A program made the translations under genes and the position numbers. This document shows positions 60,062 to 64,000 of a DNA stretch of 64,000 nucleotides, piece by piece (the stretch's first letter is position 1; every line of letters starts with the position of its first letter). This DNA comes from Coriolopsis trogii (lineage: Eukaryota; Basidiomycota; Agaricomycetes; Polyporales; Polyporaceae), in NCBI GenBank assembly GCA_020543525.1, contig JAHYIO010000033.1:1240001-1304000 (forward strand). Direction: 5' to 3'. The notes beneath the pieces are model-generated. The model saw only the letters and a list, made by a program, of their open reading frames with translations. It was not told where the DNA came from and did no database searches.

Positions 60062-60480
60062 GACTCACCCGTCGTAAGAGGTAAAGATGCTTGAGAACAA
60101 CGCCAACATGTCGGAATCGAGGGTGCCTAAATTGAACGCATCATCCTCACAGTAGTCTCCTGGGGGTGTTGTGGTACCCAGAACCGAATGTGTCGGATTT
60201 GCATCCGATCCTGTCTAAGGGACAACCAGAGGCGGGAAATGCGACACTGCTTCGCTGTATCCCCGGGCCAGCAGCTCCAGCCTCCAGCCCAAACGTCAGC
60301 GCCCGTGCGGACATGGCATATTGACTTGCGAAGGATCTCCATGTCCGAACATTGAGGTACAGGTATTGCGCCATTTGAGAACGCAAACGTAGAGGAGAAG
60401 GCGGTCACCGAGGGGTCCGCTTCTTCGCCGAATTGTTGGAGGTATTGAGAAGCATGGCCAAACTGTGCCGGGTATGGCTG
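60062..60480 (-). pseudogene. Fungal transcription factor C-terminal relic (copy 2)
   Basis: The minus strand shares a patch of nucleotide similarity with the relic at 52.5-53.8 kb, seen around GGATACAGCGAAGCAGTGTC here versus GGTACAGCGAAGCGATCTCG there. Both encode GYSEA-V/I-SHFP. Frames are broken: QYLQQFGEEADPSVTAFSST starts one frame, LARGYSEAVSHFPPL another, and DDAFNLGTLDSDMLALFSSI with a SYDG end and a GTGAGT donor a third. The ending parallels the SYG plus GT donor of copy 1. Clearly non-functional here. Confidence 0.55.
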
Positions 60481-60703
60481 TGCAGCGTGCGGTTATATGA
60501 TTTGCATACGTTCGGCGATCGCACGACGTCTATGCAGTCCAATGGTACCCTATCAATCAAAGCCCAAGAATACTACAGCACCAATCCGTCTCCCTCTGCA
60601 ATCTGATATCCCCGCTACATAGTAGCACAGTGAATCATCTGCAACGTAGGTTCAGTCAGCACGAGGCCAAACGTGCTTGGAGGGGAGGTCTCATTCAGAC
60701 TTG

Positions 60704-62756
60704 TTAAATGTCATCGCGGCCAGCCTCTCCTCGGCTGCCTGTCTGAGCGACTTCCTTCACCACAACAACGTCCGAGTCCACGTTGCCTTCCTTGCTGATG
60801 CGGTAGAACGCGAGCATCGCCACAAACTCGACCGCGACAACGCCGAGCAGGAACCAATACGCGGCGGCGCGGCCAGCGTACGAATCATTCCCTCCATGGG
60901 CGGCGTTCACGCTGGCCTCTATTGATCCGACTGCGGAGATGCCCACAGCTGAACCCAGCTGGAGTGCGCCGTTGAACAAGGCGCCAACGGTGCCCGCCAT
61001 GGACGGCGGACTCGTCCGAAAGATGGCGATGCTACCCACGATCGACGGGTCGGAAGATGAGAAGTAAGCACTCGAAAAACAGGTCAGAGGAAGGGCTTAC
61101 TTGGCTTGGGTGTACGTGAGCATGGTGCCCGCAGAACCAATGATGGACGCGGGAAAGATGTACGGCCAATACCGTTTAGGGCTGTCTGCAAGCGCGAGGA
61201 TGATGGTGGCAATAATGCAGAGCGCTTCTCCCAGGAGGATGAGCCACTTCGGGTTGACGGTGCGGGAGAGAGGTCCTGCGAAGCTCAGTGCAAAGGCTAC
61301 CGTTCCGACAGGGATGCTGTTAGATGGGATTCTACTTCAGAACCACATACCGCAGCCTATCGGAGAACGGGGCTGGGAGAGCGAAAGAGGAAAGAGAGGA
61401 CATACAAATGGACAGCCGTCGAAATAGCACTCCAATGCCAGACCGTCTGCCAGAGCGGAGTGTATACGTTGAACACCGTCGTCCACCAAAAAAAGGGGAG
61501 AAGAGCGGCAGTGAACAGTACCAGAAAGTTTGGCAGGAACCACGTCCGTGGAGGGATTGCTGCCTTGTTGGTAGGAATCACAGTCTCGTAGTAGAGAAAC
61601 CCGCCGACAAGGAACAATGAAGCAATGAGAGGTGCCAGCACAACCGCCGAGTTCCATTTTGAGGTCGCGCCAGACGTCACGGCAAAGATGAAGAGGAGTA
61701 CACCGACTGCAGACATGGGTCAATCGAGTGTGCGATGCAAAGATCAAGATGTTTTGACCTACCGGTAATGATAGACACTCCCACAAGGTCCAGTGTCTTC
61801 CACCGGGCACCAACAGCTCTGGCTGCCTTCTCGTCCATGCGTGTTTCTTGCTTCGGGATGAGGACCATGCCGGGTATGGCGATAGCTGCACACATGATGG
61901 CGACGAACCAGAATACCCACTGCCACGATGCCACCTGCACAACAACAGCGCCGATGATGAGCCCAAGGGCTTTCCACCATTGAGTAGCTTCAGTATCCGA
62001 TCAAGACGAAGTTGCATAGGATGCTCAAGTACTCACTTATACCGATAGCACCGCAGCCACCGAAGACACCTATGGCTCGTGCTTGTTCGGTAGGCTCGGG
62101 GAAGACGCGAACTAGGAGTGTCAGAGCGGACGGGATGGTCAGGGCAGCGGCTGCAAGTTCATTTTCGTCAGCGGATGAGCCTCGCTTAGCTGAGAGCAGT
62201 CACTGGTCCTGCGGGAGATCTCACCGATGCCACCAAGTGCGCGCAGGACGATGATTGGAATCTTGCTTGTCACAAAGCCGGATCCGAGAGAGAGGATGCC
62301 AAGCACTCCAATTCCGCCAACGAAAGCATTTTCTGGAGACACATTGAGTATATCCGCTCCACCATATGTTGTATCAGTATAACGTGGACATACTGGGGTC
62401 GTAGACATCGCTGATACGCCCGCTCTGTGTTTCGTTCAATCAGCCACGGGCAAACTATCGCTGCAGAAAGAACGAGCCCTCACTATAAGCAAGAAGGATG
62501 CGAACGTCAGTTGGAACGCGCTGATGATCCATGTCGACTCGGCCTCCGTCATGTCGAGCGAGCGGACCAAAGACGGTATGGCCGAAAAGAGCGCGGTGTT
62601 GTTGCATGCATCGAGGAACTGTGCGAGACAGAAGATGATCAGGAGCACATATCGGCGAGCCTTGGAGTACGTTTGTGGGGTATGGGAATAGACAAGAGTC
62701 TGTTCAGAGTCGCCCGTCGAGGCCGTTGGTTCTGCGGAGACCCGTTGGACTGCCAT
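60704..62756 (-). CDS. MFS transporter, DHA2-like (14 TM) drug/proton antiporter type
   Basis: Eight exons, 62756-62484, 62424-62394, 62332-62225, 62150-62037, 61969-61763, 61706-61406, 61316-61101 and 61031-60704, give 525 residues. TM 1 is YVLLIIFCLAQFLDACNN. The loop 2-3 motif appears as SGRISDVYDPKNAF, followed by IVLRALGGIAAALTIPSALT, GLIIGAVVVQVASWQWVFWF and a long series of hydrophobic helices to FLLGVVAVEFVAMLAFY near the end. Similarity is to fungal 14-helix members of the DHA2 group. The substrate is unknown. Between exons 6 and 7 the intron may hide a 6-nt exon (GCTGCG at 61367-61362), which would change HFIPVG to HLLRIPVG. A TF relic lies just downstream, but no cluster is evident. 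Confidence 0.88.
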
Positions 62757-63560
62757 GTCCCTCGCGGCTCAGGCCTTGATGGCGAGCTGGAGACGTATAC
62801 TTGTGGGATCACAAACGTCAGGATCTGAGTTGTTTAGGTCCTGATGACATACATAAATATATGTGAGAAGACAACACTCACGACACTGGCAAGGCCTCGT
62901 GGGGTATGACACATCACGCTCGAGCGCCGTCCTGTCGTGAAGTCCGCCGTGAGTGGGACGAGTTGTACATAGAATAGCAGCGCATCAAGGTGCCTATAGT
63001 AGCTCGCGGCCGAGTATAAGAGGGATGACGATACTTATGGTAAGTATACGTAGTGACGGACTGGAAGGTGCCTAACGACCTGGGAGTGTTTGACTACTAG
63101 AAAAGGCAAGTGCAAGGAGCTGTTGTCAGCATCCCACGCTTGTGGAGCCCGTCAACTCCATATCCACCTGGCAGGTTCTTACATTGTTGCTGTTCGCTGT
63201 GATCCATAGCAACGTACTGAAACGGATACGTCCTACTACCACCCGAAAACAACGAAGAATCTACTCCACTCACCGATGTCAACGCTGTGATATTGCTTCA
63301 CTTTGACTCAAAGTTGTATGAAATGACAGGTAGGTTCGGCTTCAGCTATACCCGTATAAAACGCATACAGTCGGGTGTGGACGTGGATGCAGTATCTTTC
63401 TCCCAGAAACGCTGCAACAACGACGTAGGTCCGATTGGTATGTTGATCAGTCCTTGACATATTTTTCTACCCATGCATGCTGACGCACAGCTTCATCATC
63501 CAGAAGTGAGACAGGAGATAGCTTATAGCTCGCATAGTGGGCGCGGTTCTACCAATTGGG
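62757..63560. other. Divergent intergenic region
   Basis: About 800 bp between the MFS gene (minus) and the gene at the right edge (plus). No supported gene. Confidence 0.5.
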
Positions 63561-64000
63561 ATGCGCCCTAAGCCCATGTCCGAGTCGGAGGTCACAGGTA
63601 CGCCCATTCCAGCTCTACTCAACCAGGCGCTCACAATGGACTCATATACGCGCAGCCGAACAAACAGTGACCATAGACCACTCTCTTGACCCCTCGCAGT
63701 TACGTTGGGTCCGCAATGAGTTCGTCTACTTTCTCGATATACCATGGACGCAGAGCGTGGGTGGAAGACTGCCTGGTAGCTCTGACGACCCTGCCGCTGG
63801 ACTCTCAGTGCGGGAACTCACCTTTGGGCTCCTGGAGAGCATCATGGAGGTCTCTATCCCCATTGACATCCTTTCTAGGGACAAGATGGACCGACTCGTT
63901 ATTTCCGGGGCCGAACTCTCTCGTCTGCTCGTTCCCTGGGCTCGCGCACATTCCGATCCAAACACGTCCTCTCCCGCCTATGCCAGAGCCGAGCAAGGCG
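63561..64000 (+). CDS. Hypothetical protein, 5' part only
   Basis: Exon 1 is 63561-63597 and exon 2 runs from 63656 to the window end. The intron has GTACGC...GCGCAG ends, 58 nt. The 127 visible residues start MRPKPMSESEVT (or at the in-frame ATG 63576). They include HSLDPSQLRWVRNEFVYFLD, SVRELTFGLLESIMEVSIPI and LVISGAELSRLLVPWARAHS. It is helical, acidic and cytosolic-looking. I do not recognise the family, and more sequence to the right is required. Confidence 0.65.

Noticed and set aside
1..64000. CRISPR arrays, phage-like or bacterial defence systems
   Set aside because: No regularly spaced repeats or prokaryotic gene order. The window is intron-rich fungal nuclear DNA.

Overview
This window is nuclear DNA from a filamentous basidiomycete, most likely an agaricomycete. 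The genes are dense and on both strands. They are cut by many short introns, mostly about 40-90 nt with GT..AG ends. The proteins include fungal-specific families: an Opi1 repressor, an Urbs1/Fep1/SreA-type iron GATA factor, a PCA1/CrpA-type P1B ATPase, an F-box/LRR protein and fungal Zn-cluster relics. No genus can be assigned from sequence alone. All gene models were spliced by hand, and where lengths are given the exon phases add up to whole codons.

Layout, left to right. The 5' half of the spliceosomal cyclophilin CWC27 (minus, cut by the left edge) stands head to head with a coiled-coil protein of unknown function. A possible 43-residue membrane peptide follows, then a 1143-residue VPS9-domain Rab5-type GEF (minus). 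From about 7.8 to 18.8 kb lies a gene-poor island. It holds a truncated BUD6/AIP3 relic and a 470-bp MITE with perfect terminal inverted repeats and an 8-bp target duplication. Next come a 682-residue proline/serine-rich protein with an RVxF-like PP1-docking motif, a Cys-rich copper/cadmium ATPase, and a second small protein with the same motif pair (minus). After these are a mitochondrial EngB/YihA-type GTPase and an IBtk-like ankyrin-RCC1-BTB-BTB protein of 1479 residues.

The right half carries two minus-strand regulators side by side: OPI1 (phospholipid synthesis) and the two-finger GATA iron regulator. The second intron of the GATA gene contains an exact copy of the binding sequence known for this family. 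Then come ribosomal protein eL37 (start codon alone in exon 1, followed by 7-nt and 16-nt exons), augmin subunit HAUS6 (minus), a C2H2 protein, RNase H2 subunit C, an F-box protein (minus) and a DHA2-like MFS transporter (minus). Two decayed copies of a fungal transcription factor C-terminus lie at 52.5-53.8 kb and 60.1-60.5 kb. The 5' end of an unknown gene is cut by the right edge.

The genes do not form one pathway or cluster. They are mostly housekeeping genes: splicing, translation, spindle, RNase H2, vesicle traffic and metal or lipid homeostasis. I found no CRISPR array, rRNA gene, plasmid-like origin or phage-like system. The most unusual features are architectural: very small exons, two GC-AG introns, a competing splice donor in the IBtk-like gene, and the MITE beside the BUD6 relic.
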